From: Tychonema sp. LEGE 06208
GTDB lineage: Bacteria; Cyanobacteriota; Cyanobacteriia; Cyanobacteriales; Microcoleaceae
Length of the DNA stretch: 48,067 bases
NCBI RefSeq assembly: GCF_015207505.1
Contig: NZ_JADEWT010000038.1
Span: 1 to 48,067 of the forward strand
Direction: 5' to 3'
Shown: in pieces, positions 16,655 through 25,335 of the stretch
Layout: the number at the start of each line of letters is the position of its first letter
Numbering within the stretch: the first letter of the stretch is position 1
Notes under the pieces: model-generated
What the model saw: the letters and a program-made list of their open reading frames with translations, nothing else
Databases searched by the model: none
Told to the model about the DNA's origin: nothing
Program-made: the position numbers and the translations under genes

Positions 16655-17004
16655 TTTTAAATAAATTAGGACGCTCAGCGCCCGTCGCAACCAAGCTTAT
16701 TTCTGCGACGCATGGGGCGAGAAACCCGGTTTCTGGGAATTTTGGCGTTAAGTAACAATAAATATACGTACCAACCCAGTTTTTGAGGGTGAGGGAGGGA
16801 GAAACCCAGTTTCACTCTTCTGAAATCGATCGCGAACCAGACACCCAAGTCGATCGACTCGCAAGTTCAACTTATAGCGGTTGTCAAGCGTCGTGAGGTA
16901 TGCCCTATGCCCGATGCCCTGTTTGGCCTGTTTGGCCTGGCCTGTTTGGCCTGTTTGGCCGATGCCGGATAGTACCTCCTATGAGAGCAAAGAAAGGCTA
17001 TAGA
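16655..17004. repeat. Repeat-filled intergenic stretch
   Basis: It holds GAGAAACCCGGTTTCTGGG (about 16718-16737), a second partial copy (GAGAAACCCAGTTTC, about 16799) and a tandem array of CCTGTTTGG words (about 16918-16962). The CTGTTTGGCCGATGCC end recurs near 43201. No gene is seen. pyrR ends at the right edge. Confidence 0.6.
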
Positions 17005-17538
17005 TCAACCCTTAATCAATTCCACCCCGTAGCGCCCATCGTACTCTTGAGCGTAAACCTTAACTTGTTCTTCCTTTGCAGTCGGCAACTTTTTACCCGT
17101 AAAATCTGGCTGAATCGGCACTTCTCTGTGGCCTCTATCGACTAATACCGCCAACCAAATTTTTTCCGGCCTTCCGTAATCGTTTACCGCATTCAAAGCC
17201 GCTCGAATTGTTCTACCTTTGTATATGACGTCATCTACCAACACAACGATTTTTCCCGTCAAATCGAAAGGAATTTCTGTTTTAGCCGGTGTCCGCATCG
17301 CCACTCGATCCAAATCATCTCGGTAAAAGGTAATATCCAAAGCGCCCACCGGTACTTTTACTTGTTCGAGGACTTCAATTTGATCGGCTAACATTTGAGC
17401 TAGTGGCACTCCTCTAGTATAAATCCCCAACAGCACTAACTCCGACGGAGCCCCAGATTTTTCGACAATCTCGGAAGCGACGCGGGTGAGAGTGCGCCTC
17501 ACTTCATCCGGCGATAAAATTTTGATAATTTTAGTCAT
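17005..17538 (-). CDS. pyrR: PyrR: pyrimidine regulator / uracil phosphoribosyltransferase
   Basis: A type I phosphoribosyltransferase of 177 residues. The PRPP loop [18 protein letters not shown] is at about 97-114; [15 protein letters not shown] near 33 and [15 protein letters not shown] near 62-76 are PyrR signatures. In Bacillus PyrR binds UMP and pyr mRNA and also makes UMP from uracil. In cyanobacteria only the enzyme role is plausible without evidence of attenuators, and none is seen here. This gene is the only intact uracil phosphoribosyltransferase-type gene in the window, 13 kb from the dead upp. It probably stands alone on the minus strand. Confidence 0.93.
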   Translation of the reverse strand: MTKIIKILSPDEVRRTLTRVASEIVEKSGAPSELVLLGIYTRGVPLAQMLADQIEVLEQVKVPVGALDITFYRDDLDRVAMRTPAKTEIPFDLTGKIVVLVDDVIYKGRTIRAALNAVNDYGRPEKIWLAVLVDRGHREVPIQPDFTGKKLPTAKEEQVKVYAQEYDGRYGVELIKG

Positions 17539-17689
17539 TATTTTACTGGGATTTAATTGTTGGCTGTTGGCCCATCGAACAATTGAATAATTGAATAATT
17601 TTAGATATTTCGACTTGGCCCTAAAAGTTTGAGATTGACTTCACTGATGAATCTGGTGGCTGGTATCTGTCGCCCAGTAAAGTCAGCAG

Positions 17690-18784
17690 TTAGGGGACAA
17701 AAAACCATAAAGTATAAACCAGCCATGATAGTCCCAACCAAGTCAAAAAGCAATAGCGAGTTAATTGCAAAGCTTGATAAATTTGTTCGGGGGCGATCGC
17801 GCGAATAGGCTCGCCTAACAGCGGTTTGTGTTTGATAACTCCCCGATAGGAATTTATACCTCCTAGTTGTACTCCCAAGATGGCTGCGTAGGCGCACTCG
17901 CTCCAACCGGAATTGGGACTGACATCTTTAACAGCATCTCTCTGACAAATCTGCCATACGTAGATCGGTTTACCAGAGATCAGGGCTAAAGTAATCACTG
18001 TTAGTCGGCAAGGAAACCAGGTGAGGACGTCTTCTAGTTTGGCACTAAACCATCCTAAATTAGTGTATGGCTGTTCTTTGTAGCCGACGGTTGAATCTAA
18101 TGTGCTGGCTGCTTTGTAAGCCATCGCACAGGGAACGATCGCGCTGGCGAGCATCGAGTTAGGATCGATCGGCAAATTGGTAACAGTTAATAATAAATCT
18201 GGCAGAGCGAACCCAACTAGGGCATAAAATAGCGGCGCTGTCACGCCATCGACTGCATTCTCTGTTACAGTTTCTAACAATGCTCGCAGAATTTCTGGCT
18301 CGGATAAGTTTTCAGTATCCCGGCCGACATAAAGACTCAACCGTTCCCGCGCCTTGACTAAATCTGCAACAGTTAAAGGTGCTAGCACATCTTGAGCCGC
18401 CGCCCTCAAACTGCGACCGGCAAAACAGCTTGCGAGCAAAATGGTCTGCAGGGCAATACTTAAAAGAGGGTGCACCCAACTAGCAGCAAGGACGATCGAC
18501 CAACTGACAGTATAACTGCCTAGAATCAGCCCGATCGCTAGTATTGTACCAGCACATCGCAGCAGCAGTTTGTGCAGCTCACCGGCCGGACGATCGCCCG
18601 CAGGAGCCATTTTGTCTGCGGGATTATTCCAGATACTAAAGACAATTCGAGTATAGCGGTCGATCGCCCAACCCATCGCCTGTACGGGATGCGGCCAACC
18701 CCAAGGATCGCCGATGGAATAATCCAATACCGCAGCTAAAATCAAAACAGCAAATTGATCCGGCATCATTATATATTGTGTCAA
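17690..18784 (-). CDS. cbiB: Adenosylcobinamide-phosphate synthase
   Basis: CbiB/CobD joins an aminopropanol arm to adenosylcobyric acid in cobalamin or pseudocobalamin synthesis, in the inner membrane. Family marks are DYSIGDPWGWPHPVQAMG near residue 21-38, CFAGRSLRAAA, RLSLYVGRDTENL, ALLETVTENAVDGVTAPLFY near 165-184, KAASTLDSTVGYK, and QLGGINSYRGV. Several membrane spans are visible, including about 76-95, 98-120 and the C-terminal FLTWLGLSWLVYTLWFFV. A second start at MMPDQF (six codons in) is possible. No B12 riboswitch box is seen in the 82 bases upstream. Confidence 0.94.
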   Translation of the reverse strand: MTQYIMMPDQFAVLILAAVLDYSIGDPWGWPHPVQAMGWAIDRYTRIVFSIWNNPADKMAPAGDRPAGELHKLLLRCAGTILAIGLILGSYTVSWSIVLAASWVHPLLSIALQTILLASCFAGRSLRAAAQDVLAPLTVADLVKARERLSLYVGRDTENLSEPEILRALLETVTENAVDGVTAPLFYALVGFALPDLLLTVTNLPIDPNSMLASAIVPCAMAYKAASTLDSTVGYKEQPYTNLGWFSAKLEDVLTWFPCRLTVITLALISGKPIYVWQICQRDAVKDVSPNSGWSECAYAAILGVQLGGINSYRGVIKHKPLLGEPIRAIAPEQIYQALQLTRYCFLTWLGLSWLVYTLWFFVP

Positions 18785-18866
18785 ACTTGATAGTCTGTCC
18801 TGCCAGCGAGCGATCGTTCGACCGGGCTGGTTTTAGCTGCTGTTACCAACAGCGGAATTGGATTTT

Positions 18867-19280
18867 TTATCCCAGATTTTCAGTGCTGAGATTACTTTCG
18901 TCGCCAAGCTTGTGTACGTTCTGCTCCCAATTAACACCATCAAAGGGTAGAATCTGAAATTGGGAAACGGCATCGGAGTCAAGACAGCGGACGTTGACAT
19001 CGAATCGATCGGGATGCGATCGGGGACGATAGAACGAGTGAATCCCACAAATCCGGCAGAAAGTATGTTTGGCAGTTCCTGTATTAAACGTATAAGTTGT
19101 CAAAACATCTTCGCCGCACAGCAACGTAAAACGTTCCGGCGGCACAATTAGGTGCAAAAATCCTTTCTTTTTACAGATAGAGCAGTTGCAGTCAGATGCT
19201 TCGTGTTTGTCAACCGCGACTGTGAAGCGGACAGCACCGCAATGACAGCCGCCGGAGTAGGTAACAAGTGTTGTGTCCAT
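18867..19280 (-). CDS. GFA/CENP-V family zinc protein
   Basis: A small beta-rich protein of the glutathione-dependent formaldehyde-activating (GFA) family. The zinc-site cysteines are all present: Cys12 and Cys14 (GGCHCGAVRF), Cys31, Cys33 and Cys36 (CNCSICKKKG), and Cys75 and Cys78 (FCRICGIHSFY). Most members are uncharacterised, and formaldehyde activity should not be assumed. The gene lies 33 bases downstream of the Rrf2 gene on the same strand, so the two may form an operon, and Rrf2 may regulate it. Confidence 0.9.
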   Translation of the reverse strand: MDTTLVTYSGGCHCGAVRFTVAVDKHEASDCNCSICKKKGFLHLIVPPERFTLLCGEDVLTTYTFNTGTAKHTFCRICGIHSFYRPRSHPDRFDVNVRCLDSDAVSQFQILPFDGVNWEQNVHKLGDESNLSTENLG

Positions 19281-19313
19281 GTTTTCGGGCGATCGAATAA
19301 ATCAACTTACCAT

Positions 19314-19757
19314 CTAAATGATAAAGCTAGTTTCTTCTCCCAGAGCAGCTTGCCAACTGCGGACATCATAGTATAAGTCTTCGAGGGAAATAGTGTATAG
19401 CGCTTCGGCAAGTTTTTTGTGCAATCGGTTCCACAAACTGAATGTTACCCAATCCTCTGCTTGCGTCGCGTCGGGAGAATGTCGAGGTAAAGGTTCAATA
19501 GTTTCGCCTACGGCCTCTAAGATTTGTCCTAAAGAAATTTGAGCCGGCTCGCGGGCTAATTGATATCCTCCCTGGGAACCCCGAACTGATTGGACTAAAC
19601 CGGCTCGTCGCATTTCAATCAATAATTTTTCGAGATACGGAGCCGGTAACTCCTGTCGGTTCGCGATCGATTTTACCGATGTCGGGCCGAACCGAGGTTG
19701 CAAACTTAGATCCAGTAATGCTTTGACACTGTAGTGTCCGCGTGTGGTTAACTTCAT
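19314..19757 (-). CDS. Rrf2-family transcriptional regulator without cysteines
   Basis: A winged-helix DNA-binding protein of the Rrf2 family. MKLTTRGHYSVKALLDL opens it, with the recognition helix around PYLEKLLIEMRRAGLV and the wing SVRGSQGGYQLAR at about residues 58-70. The region that holds the three Cys ligands of the IscR [2Fe-2S] cluster (about residues 92-106) reads PRHSPDATQAEDWVTF, and the whole protein has no cysteine at all. It therefore cannot bind a cluster in the IscR manner. It stands divergent from cyAbrB across 263 bases and is followed by the GFA gene. Confidence 0.92.
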   Translation of the reverse strand: MKLTTRGHYSVKALLDLSLQPRFGPTSVKSIANRQELPAPYLEKLLIEMRRAGLVQSVRGSQGGYQLAREPAQISLGQILEAVGETIEPLPRHSPDATQAEDWVTFSLWNRLHKKLAEALYTISLEDLYYDVRSWQAALGEETSFII

Positions 19758-20020
19758 GGGATTTTAAAATTGGGGGCAAATATTTAGCTAGCTGATAGCT
19801 GATAGCTTATGCTACCGAGTTTAGAGATTGCTTGCACCGGCTGCTACTTCTCAAGAAAGACTGCACCTTGTTAAAAATATTTAGACAATAGTGGTTAACA
19901 ATTGAGCCGATCGGTGTAAGATGGTTTTACGACAGGCTATAAAGCTAAAGTTTCTTGGTCAAACCAAAAACCAACCGAGAAAAATTCCGTACACCAGTTG
20001 AATATTTCAGGACTCAGTAG

Positions 20021-20407
20021 ATGGCTAAAAAGAAAAATATCGAACCCCTTGAAGGAGAAGACCTGATCCAAAAGGTCAAAGAGCTAGAGAACCTCACCAA
20101 GGAAGAAAAAGCTAGAGCCTGTGGCTACTACACCGTTACCAAGAATGGCGTAGAACGGGTCAACATGATGAAATTCCTGAATGCACTGATTGATGCAGAA
20201 GGCATTCAGTTAGACGGGAAGCAAAACGGTAACGGACGCGGCGGACGCTCTGCCAGCTATCGGATTAGCGTTCAATCTAACGGCAATTTACTGATTGGAG
20301 CCGCCTACACCAAACAAATGGAACTGAAGGCAGGAGATGAATTTGAAATCTCTTTGGGACGCAAGCACATTCACCTGCGCCAAATCGATCGCGAAGAAGT
20401 AGCCTAA
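20021..20407 (+). CDS. cyAbrB-type transcriptional regulator
   Basis: A cyanobacterial AbrB-like regulator of 128 residues. In this family the DNA-binding AbrB fold is at the C-terminus (YRISVQSNGNLLIGAAY, LKAGDEFEISLGRKHIHLRQI) and the N-terminal half is cyanobacterial-specific (LTKEEKARACGYY, RVNMMKFLNALIDAEG). Homologues (Sll0359, Sll0822 of Synechocystis) tune nitrogen, carbon and hydrogenase genes. The single-gene transcript probably ends at the hairpins at 20573-20629. No strong ribosome site precedes the ATG. Confidence 0.93.
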   Translation: MAKKKNIEPLEGEDLIQKVKELENLTKEEKARACGYYTVTKNGVERVNMMKFLNALIDAEGIQLDGKQNGNGRGGRSASYRISVQSNGNLLIGAAYTKQMELKAGDEFEISLGRKHIHLRQIDREEVA

Positions 20408-20572
20408 GTCTTTAGGACTTGCTTTAACTTCTTGCTTGAACTGATTGGTTTGATTTCAAGCATTGAGTGCAAGCAGAGAGTTGGCTCTGAAATCTTTCTG
20501 TGCGCTCACAACAGTATGGCTTCTATAGATGGCAATGGCTCGACAAAAGCCACTGCCACTACTTGATATTTT

Positions 20573-20592
20573 GTGAGAATTCCTATTCTCAC
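20573..20592 (+). terminator. Perfect 8-bp hairpin after cyAbrB
   Basis: GTGAGAAT (20573-20580), loop TCCT, ATTCTCAC (20585-20592). It is directly followed by a second stem. The pair of hairpins suggests a strong transcript end or the 3' end of a small RNA. Confidence 0.5.
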
Positions 20593-20629
20593 CCCTCGCT
20601 ATATCCGTTGGGACAAGCGAGGGATTTTC
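20592..20629 (+). terminator. Rho-independent-type terminator
   Basis: CCCTCGC (20593-20599) pairs with GCGAGGG (20617-20623), followed by ATTTT. The loop is 17 bases. It is placed 185 bases after the cyAbrB stop. Confidence 0.55.
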
Positions 20630-20773
20630 CGCGCGTTAAAGAGAGGTCAAGCGTGAAGCAGAGAAAAGGAAGGAAAAACAGGGAAAGAGGTAGAGAAAGC
20701 ATCTCCGGCTATGTAAAAAACATTTTTTTGCTGAAACTTGAGTTCGACTCAATCGCTTTCAATTATTGAATGT

Positions 20774-20815
20774 ATCTGCGTCCATCAGTGTTGCATCTGC
20801 TGGAAATCTGCGGTT
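20774..20815. repeat. Second copy of the ATCTGCGTC dispersed repeat
   Basis: ATCTGCGTCCATCAGTGTTG, then CATCTGC and AAATCTGCGG. It matches 4231-4273 with a few differences. Here it lies in an intergenic stretch. Confidence 0.65.
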
Positions 20816-21182
20816 AACAGATTGAATATTGATGCAGCTCAAGTCTGTGGAGGTACTCGCACTACAAATGCCAAGCCGGAAATCCTGCGAGAAACAAGAA
20901 GTAGCTAAGGTTGATATGTTGCACAACAGTCAACAAGCGATCGAGAAACCGGGTTTTTGAACCGCAAGGCGCGATCGAACTAAAAAAAATAATGTAACTT
21001 GAAACAATCCATCACCCGCAAGTGATAGAAATCAAACCCAAAAAACCTTGTTTCTGGGAAAATTGTTGCTGCTCCGTTGATATATTGATGTAGAAACTTG
21101 GTTTTTGGCTGGTGTCTCCAAAACACACTGAAATTACGGGCTGGAACAGTTAAAGTGTTAGAGAGCAATTAGACACCAGCCT

Positions 21183-24100
21183 ATGCCGTTGCCCCGAGTC
21201 GCGAGCAAAACTTTGTCACAGCCAACAAAAATACCCCTGCGTTGCGTTCTAGTAGGCTCTTTTGTGGTGCAAATCGTCGCAGCCGTAGGGATTGTCGGGT
21301 ATCTTTCCTTTCGCAATGGAGAAAGAGCAGTCGAAGAAGTCGCTCTGAAATCGATCGCCCAGACGGGGAATAGAGTTGAAGAACAACTGACTGCTGTTGT
21401 GGAAAATACCCACTGGGTAAATCAACTTAATGCCTCAGCGATCGAGCGCGCCGAATTAAACTTAGAGTTAGGACAAGCCCAGCCGGGAGGAGAGAAGTTC
21501 CTCTGGCAGCAAATGCGATCGTTTAAAAGCATTCAATGGATTTCCCTCGGTTCTCAAAAAACAGGAGAATATCTCGGCATTAAGCGCAACCCGAAGGACA
21601 ACAGCCTGCAAATTGTCGCAGCTAACAAGTCTACTAACTATCAGAATATCTACTACACAACAGACAAACAAGGTACTCGCACCGCCAAATTAAAAGCAGA
21701 ACCGGGAACCTACGATGCCCGATCGCGCCCCTGGTACAAAGAAGCTGTCGCAGCTAACAAACCGATTTGGACGAGCATTTATCGGGGTTTTACTCCCGGG
21801 ACTGTGTTTATTGCTGCGAGCCAACCGATTCGCGATCGCAATGGTGAATTGCTGGGAGTTTGTGCGGTAGATTTGTCCCTCTGGGAGCTTCAGCAATATC
21901 TCGATCGCCTCAAGGTTAGCAAAACTGGAGAAATTTTTGCGATCGAACGATCGGGCTTGCTGGTGGCAAGTTCGAGTCAAGAATCATCCTTTAGAAAGAT
22001 GTCGGGAAAGCAGGAACCTGAGCGTCTAAATGTTTTAGACAGTGAAACTTTTGTCATTCGCACCGCAGCTAAGTATTTGTACGAACAGTTTGGCGGCTTT
22101 AGTAACATTCAGCAGCGACAACAACTGAAATTTAGCCGAGATGGGGCAGAATATTTTGTGGAAGTGCTGCCGTTTTCGGATAGTAACGGTTTGAACTGGC
22201 TGATCGCGATCGCCGTTCCCGCATCGGATTTCATGGGACAAATTAACAAAAATACCCGCAGTACAATTTTACTTTGTGCCGCGGCGCTGCTGCTATCGAC
22301 AATTGTCGGAGCGCTCAATGCCCGGTGGATGACGCTGCCCCTGCTGCGCCTCAACCAAGCAGCTAAAGATATCGCCCAAGGAGAATTCGATCGCACTGTT
22401 GCTATCAGCAGGCTTGATGAAATCGGCTCCTTAGCACAGTCTTTTAACGAAATGGCGGCTCAATTGAAAAAGTCTTTTCAAGCTTTGGCCCAAAGCGAGG
22501 AAAAATTTGCCAAGTTGTTAGAAAGCTTGCCGGTTGGGGTGATAGCTCTGACTCCGGCTGGTAGCAGTATTTTTATGAATTCGATGGGAGGAGAAATTAC
22601 GGGCAAAGGGGCGGTGGCAAATACCACCCCTGAAGAACTTTCCGAAACTTATCAACTTTATATATCGGGAACAGACAGGCTGTACCCGATCGAAGATTCG
22701 CCCTTTGAACGCGCCGTGATGGGCAAAGAAACGTTCCTTGAAGATATGGATCTTCGCCGGAATGGGAAAGTTATTCCCTTGCAAGTGCGATCGCAGCCAA
22801 TGTTTGATGCTGAGGGGAATGTGATTTACGTACTGATTGTTTTTGAAGATATCACGGCGCGCAAACAAGCAGAGCAAATATTGGCAGACTACAACCGTAC
22901 CCTGGAAACGGAAGTAACCTCGCGCACTCTGGAACTAGCTCAAATTAATGCCCGCTTGCAGCTCGAAATTGAGGAGCGCCAGCAAGCTGAAAAAATTATC
23001 CACCAAGAGCGGGACTTTAATTTAAAGATTATCAAAAATTCTCCGATCTTTTTTGTGGCGATCGATTCGGAGGGTAAAATCCTGCTGGCCAATGAATGTA
23101 TGCTGGAATCTGTGGGCTATACTGCTGCTGAAGTTATCGGCCAAGATTATTTAGCTAAATTTGTACCGGAGGGCGATCGAGCCGGATTGCACTCGATTTT
23201 TGAGCGCGTCACAGCGAGGGAGCAAACGGTTAACGAGCACCGGATTCTCACTAAGTGCGGTGATACTTTGTTAGTCGAGTGGTACGGTACGCCCGTTTTG
23301 GATGAAAATGGCAATTTTGACTTTTTGTTTGGGTTTGGGATTGATATTGGCGATCGCAAACAAGCACAAATAGCCTTGCAAAAAAGTGAAGCTCTATTTC
23401 ACAAATTAGCAATCACGGTGCCCGGAGAACTTTACATATTCGTACAGCATCCCGACGGCTCTGTCAAGATGGAATATATCAGTCCTATGTGCCGAGAAAT
23501 TCAAGAATTAGAGCCGGAGGAAATCCAGAACAACTTTGCTTTACTCTACGAACAAATGCACCCGGACGATCGCCCCAGCTACTTCGAGGCCATTGTCAGA
23601 AGTGCTGTAAATCTCGAACCATTTGCCCGCGAGTGGCGGATTGTCACAGCCTCTGGAAAACTCAAATGGCTGCAAGCTCATTCTCGGCCGGAATTGCGCG
23701 AAAATGGAGATATCGTCTGGCACGGCATAATACTCGATATTAGCGATCGCAAACAAGCAGAACAACAACTCAAAGAAGCCGCATTAGCAGCAGAAGCTGG
23801 AAACAAAACTAAAAGCATCTTTCTCGCCAACATGAGCCACGAATTGCGAACCCCCCTCAATGCCATTCTCGGCTTCGCTCAATTAATGGAACCCAGCCCT
23901 AATTTAACTTTCACAGAAAAAGAAAATATCAAAATTATTCGCCGCAGCGGAGAACACCTGCTTCAACTGATAGATAGAGTCTTAGCCTTATCTAAAATTG
24001 AAGCGGGGCGCATGACAATCTACCCCAAATGCTTTGACTTGTACCGCTTGCTGAGCGACGTGCAGAATATGTTCCAAATTCCGGCACTAAATAAAAAAAT

Positions 24101-24821
24101 AAAATTAATTATTGACTGCTCATCGGATGTCCCTCAATACATAGAAACAGATGACATTAAGTTGCGGGAAGTGCTGATTAATATCTTAGATAATGCAGTT
24201 AAATTCACTCAAAACGGCTCAGTATCAGTCACCGTCCGAGCGAAGGAAGAAGGAAGAACAAGGTCTGCAAAAGAAGATTTTGTTAAATCATTTGAAAGCT
24301 TATCAAAAGTTTTTATTTGCTTTGAAATTACCGATACAGGAGTTGGCATCGACCCGGAAGAATTAGATAGTATATTTGAATTATTCATGCAAAGTTCATC
24401 GGGGAAGACACTTCAAAAAGGTATGGGCTTAGGATTAAGCATCAGCCGCGAGTTCATAAAATTAATGGGTGGCGAAATTACCGCCGAAAGCGAAGTGGGA
24501 CGCGGTACAGTTTTTAAGTTTGATATTCCAGTCGTTACGGCTATTTTCCCTGTTGATATAAATAATATTTCAGAGACTTCAACTATCCTAAAACAAGAAA
24601 TATTGGATACTCATAAAATATTTACGCTTAACTCTAAACCGCAAGTTTCTCCAGAATGGACGAGCAAACTTCAACAAGCAGTCCGTGAGGCTGACTTCGA
24701 TTTTATTGCTACAACAATTGAGGAAATCCGCAGCAAAAACGAGCTTTTTGCCGAAATTTTGATGAATCATTTAGATAATTTTGATTATCAAGAAATTCTC
24801 GATTTAATTGCATCAATTTAA
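21183..24821 (+). CDS. Membrane sensor histidine kinase with Cache, HAMP and PAS domains
   Basis: A 1212-residue sensor kinase. Membrane span 1 is at about 20-43, followed by a periplasmic double-Cache domain to about 345 (RSRPWYKEAVAANKPIWTS, GELLGVCAVDLSL). Span 2 is at about 359-380 and HAMP at about 380-432. Three PAS domains follow (from about 440, 619 and 737) with a coiled coil between the first two. HisKA has phospho-acceptor His886 in SHELRTPLNAILGFAQL, and the HATPase has N box (DNAVKF), G1 (DTGVGID) and G2 (GMGLGLS). No receiver or phosphotransfer domain is attached, and no response regulator gene is adjacent. The last 55 residues (SPEWTSKLQQAV...) are a tail common in cyanobacterial kinases. 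Cache domains usually sense small molecules; the ligand is unknown. Confidence 0.95.
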   Translation: MPLPRVASKTLSQPTKIPLRCVLVGSFVVQIVAAVGIVGYLSFRNGERAVEEVALKSIAQTGNRVEEQLTAVVENTHWVNQLNASAIERAELNLELGQAQPGGEKFLWQQMRSFKSIQWISLGSQKTGEYLGIKRNPKDNSLQIVAANKSTNYQNIYYTTDKQGTRTAKLKAEPGTYDARSRPWYKEAVAANKPIWTSIYRGFTPGTVFIAASQPIRDRNGELLGVCAVDLSLWELQQYLDRLKVSKTGEIFAIERSGLLVASSSQESSFRKMSGKQEPERLNVLDSETFVIRTAAKYLYEQFGGFSNIQQRQQLKFSRDGAEYFVEVLPFSDSNGLNWLIAIAVPASDFMGQINKNTRSTILLCAAALLLSTIVGALNARWMTLPLLRLNQAAKDIAQGEFDRTVAISRLDEIGSLAQSFNEMAAQLKKSFQALAQSEEKFAKLLESLPVGVIALTPAGSSIFMNSMGGEITGKGAVANTTPEELSETYQLYISGTDRLYPIEDSPFERAVMGKETFLEDMDLRRNGKVIPLQVRSQPMFDAEGNVIYVLIVFEDITARKQAEQILADYNRTLETEVTSRTLELAQINARLQLEIEERQQAEKIIHQERDFNLKIIKNSPIFFVAIDSEGKILLANECMLESVGYTAAEVIGQDYLAKFVPEGDRAGLHSIFERVTAREQTVNEHRILTKCGDTLLVEWYGTPVLDENGNFDFLFGFGIDIGDRKQAQIALQKSEALFHKLAITVPGELYIFVQHPDGSVKMEYISPMCREIQELEPEEIQNNFALLYEQMHPDDRPSYFEAIVRSAVNLEPFAREWRIVTASGKLKWLQAHSRPELRENGDIVWHGIILDISDRKQAEQQLKEAALAAEAGNKTKSIFLANMSHELRTPLNAILGFAQLMEPSPNLTFTEKENIKIIRRSGEHLLQLIDRVLALSKIEAGRMTIYPKCFDLYRLLSDVQNMFQIPALNKKIKLIIDCSSDVPQYIETDDIKLREVLINILDNAVKFTQNGSVSVTVRAKEEGRTRSAKEDFVKSFESLSKVFICFEITDTGVGIDPEELDSIFELFMQSSSGKTLQKGMGLGLSISREFIKLMGGEITAESEVGRGTVFKFDIPVVTAIFPVDINNISETSTILKQEILDTHKIFTLNSKPQVSPEWTSKLQQAVREADFDFIATTIEEIRSKNELFAEILMNHLDNFDYQEILDLIASI

Positions 24822-24935
24822 CTCTAGGGTGTGCAATATAAACCTTATATTATTCTCAAAGAGTATTATGAAAAACATTTTTGATGCTGATTTTCTCAAC
24901 TATCATGTAATATCAATTCCGGTTGCACTCATACA

Positions 24936-24964
24936 TGACTGTTGACTGTTGACTGTTGACTGTT
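24936..24964. repeat. Tandem TGACTGT heptamer repeat
   Basis: Four perfect 7-base units. The same word class (GTTGACA or its variants) recurs at 30212-30260, 44487-44505 and 46846-46873. This is the short tandemly repeated type known in filamentous cyanobacteria. Confidence 0.85.
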
Positions 24965-25260
24965 AAGTTAAGAGGGCCCGCACGCACCATCCACCGCCTC
25001 TACTGAGTTTTGACTGTTGACTGGTAATGCAGATAGGCGAGGAAGAGTCTCCTTTGAGGAAGGCAACTTACAGGAGAGAAGACTGTAGGAGGTGTTTAAG
25101 TTATTAAGTTTTCGATCCTGAGTAAACCGTAGTGTTTCCGATTGAGAGAAAAAGTCCTGAGATGGCCTAACGTTCTCGCTTGATTAAAAAACTCTGATAA
25201 TTATCATTGTTGATTTGTAGCTAATAATTTAAGGTTTGAGTTGAATTTTGTGAAGCTACA

Positions 25261-25309
25261 GTTAACCCCCCCGATCGCCCTTTTGGTAAAAGCAATCGAG
25301 GGGGTTAAC
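25261..25309. terminator. Long hairpin between convergent genes
   Basis: GTTAACCCCC...CGAT at 25261-25275 pairs with ATCGAGGGGGTTAAC at 25295-25309. It lies 26 bases past the stop of the minus-strand protease gene and can serve both strands. Confidence 0.6.
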
Positions 25310-25335
25310 TATTATTTGTCAAGTATCTGAGGGTA

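Larger units (their letters stand above)
20408..21182. other. Long intergenic stretch with two hairpins and repeats
   Basis: From left to right: a perfect 8-bp hairpin (20573-20592), a terminator (20592-20629), purine-rich low complexity (about 20640-20700) and the 42-base dispersed repeat (20774-20815). Several GAAACCGGGTTTTT-type motifs follow (about 20944 and 21045-21110). A frame at 20500-20769 runs through the terminator and purine tract and is not a credible gene. Confidence 0.55.
24822..25335. other. Intergenic stretch with heptamer repeats and a long hairpin
   Basis: ATATCAATTCCGGTTGCACTC (about 24909) resembles words at 5418 and 46800. Four tandem TGACTGT heptamers lie at 24936-24964 and another pair near 25010. 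A long perfect stem ends the stretch (25261-25309). No gene is seen. Confidence 0.55.

Noticed and set aside
17539..17689. PyrR-binding attenuator near pyrR
   Set aside because: No antiterminator/terminator pair or PyrR-binding loop could be recognised.
18785..18866. Cobalamin riboswitch before cbiB
   Set aside because: The 82 bases upstream contain no B12 box and are too short for the aptamer.
20500..20769. Plus-strand frame of 89 residues after cyAbrB
   Set aside because: It runs through two hairpins and a purine-rich tract, has no ribosome site and no protein-like pattern.
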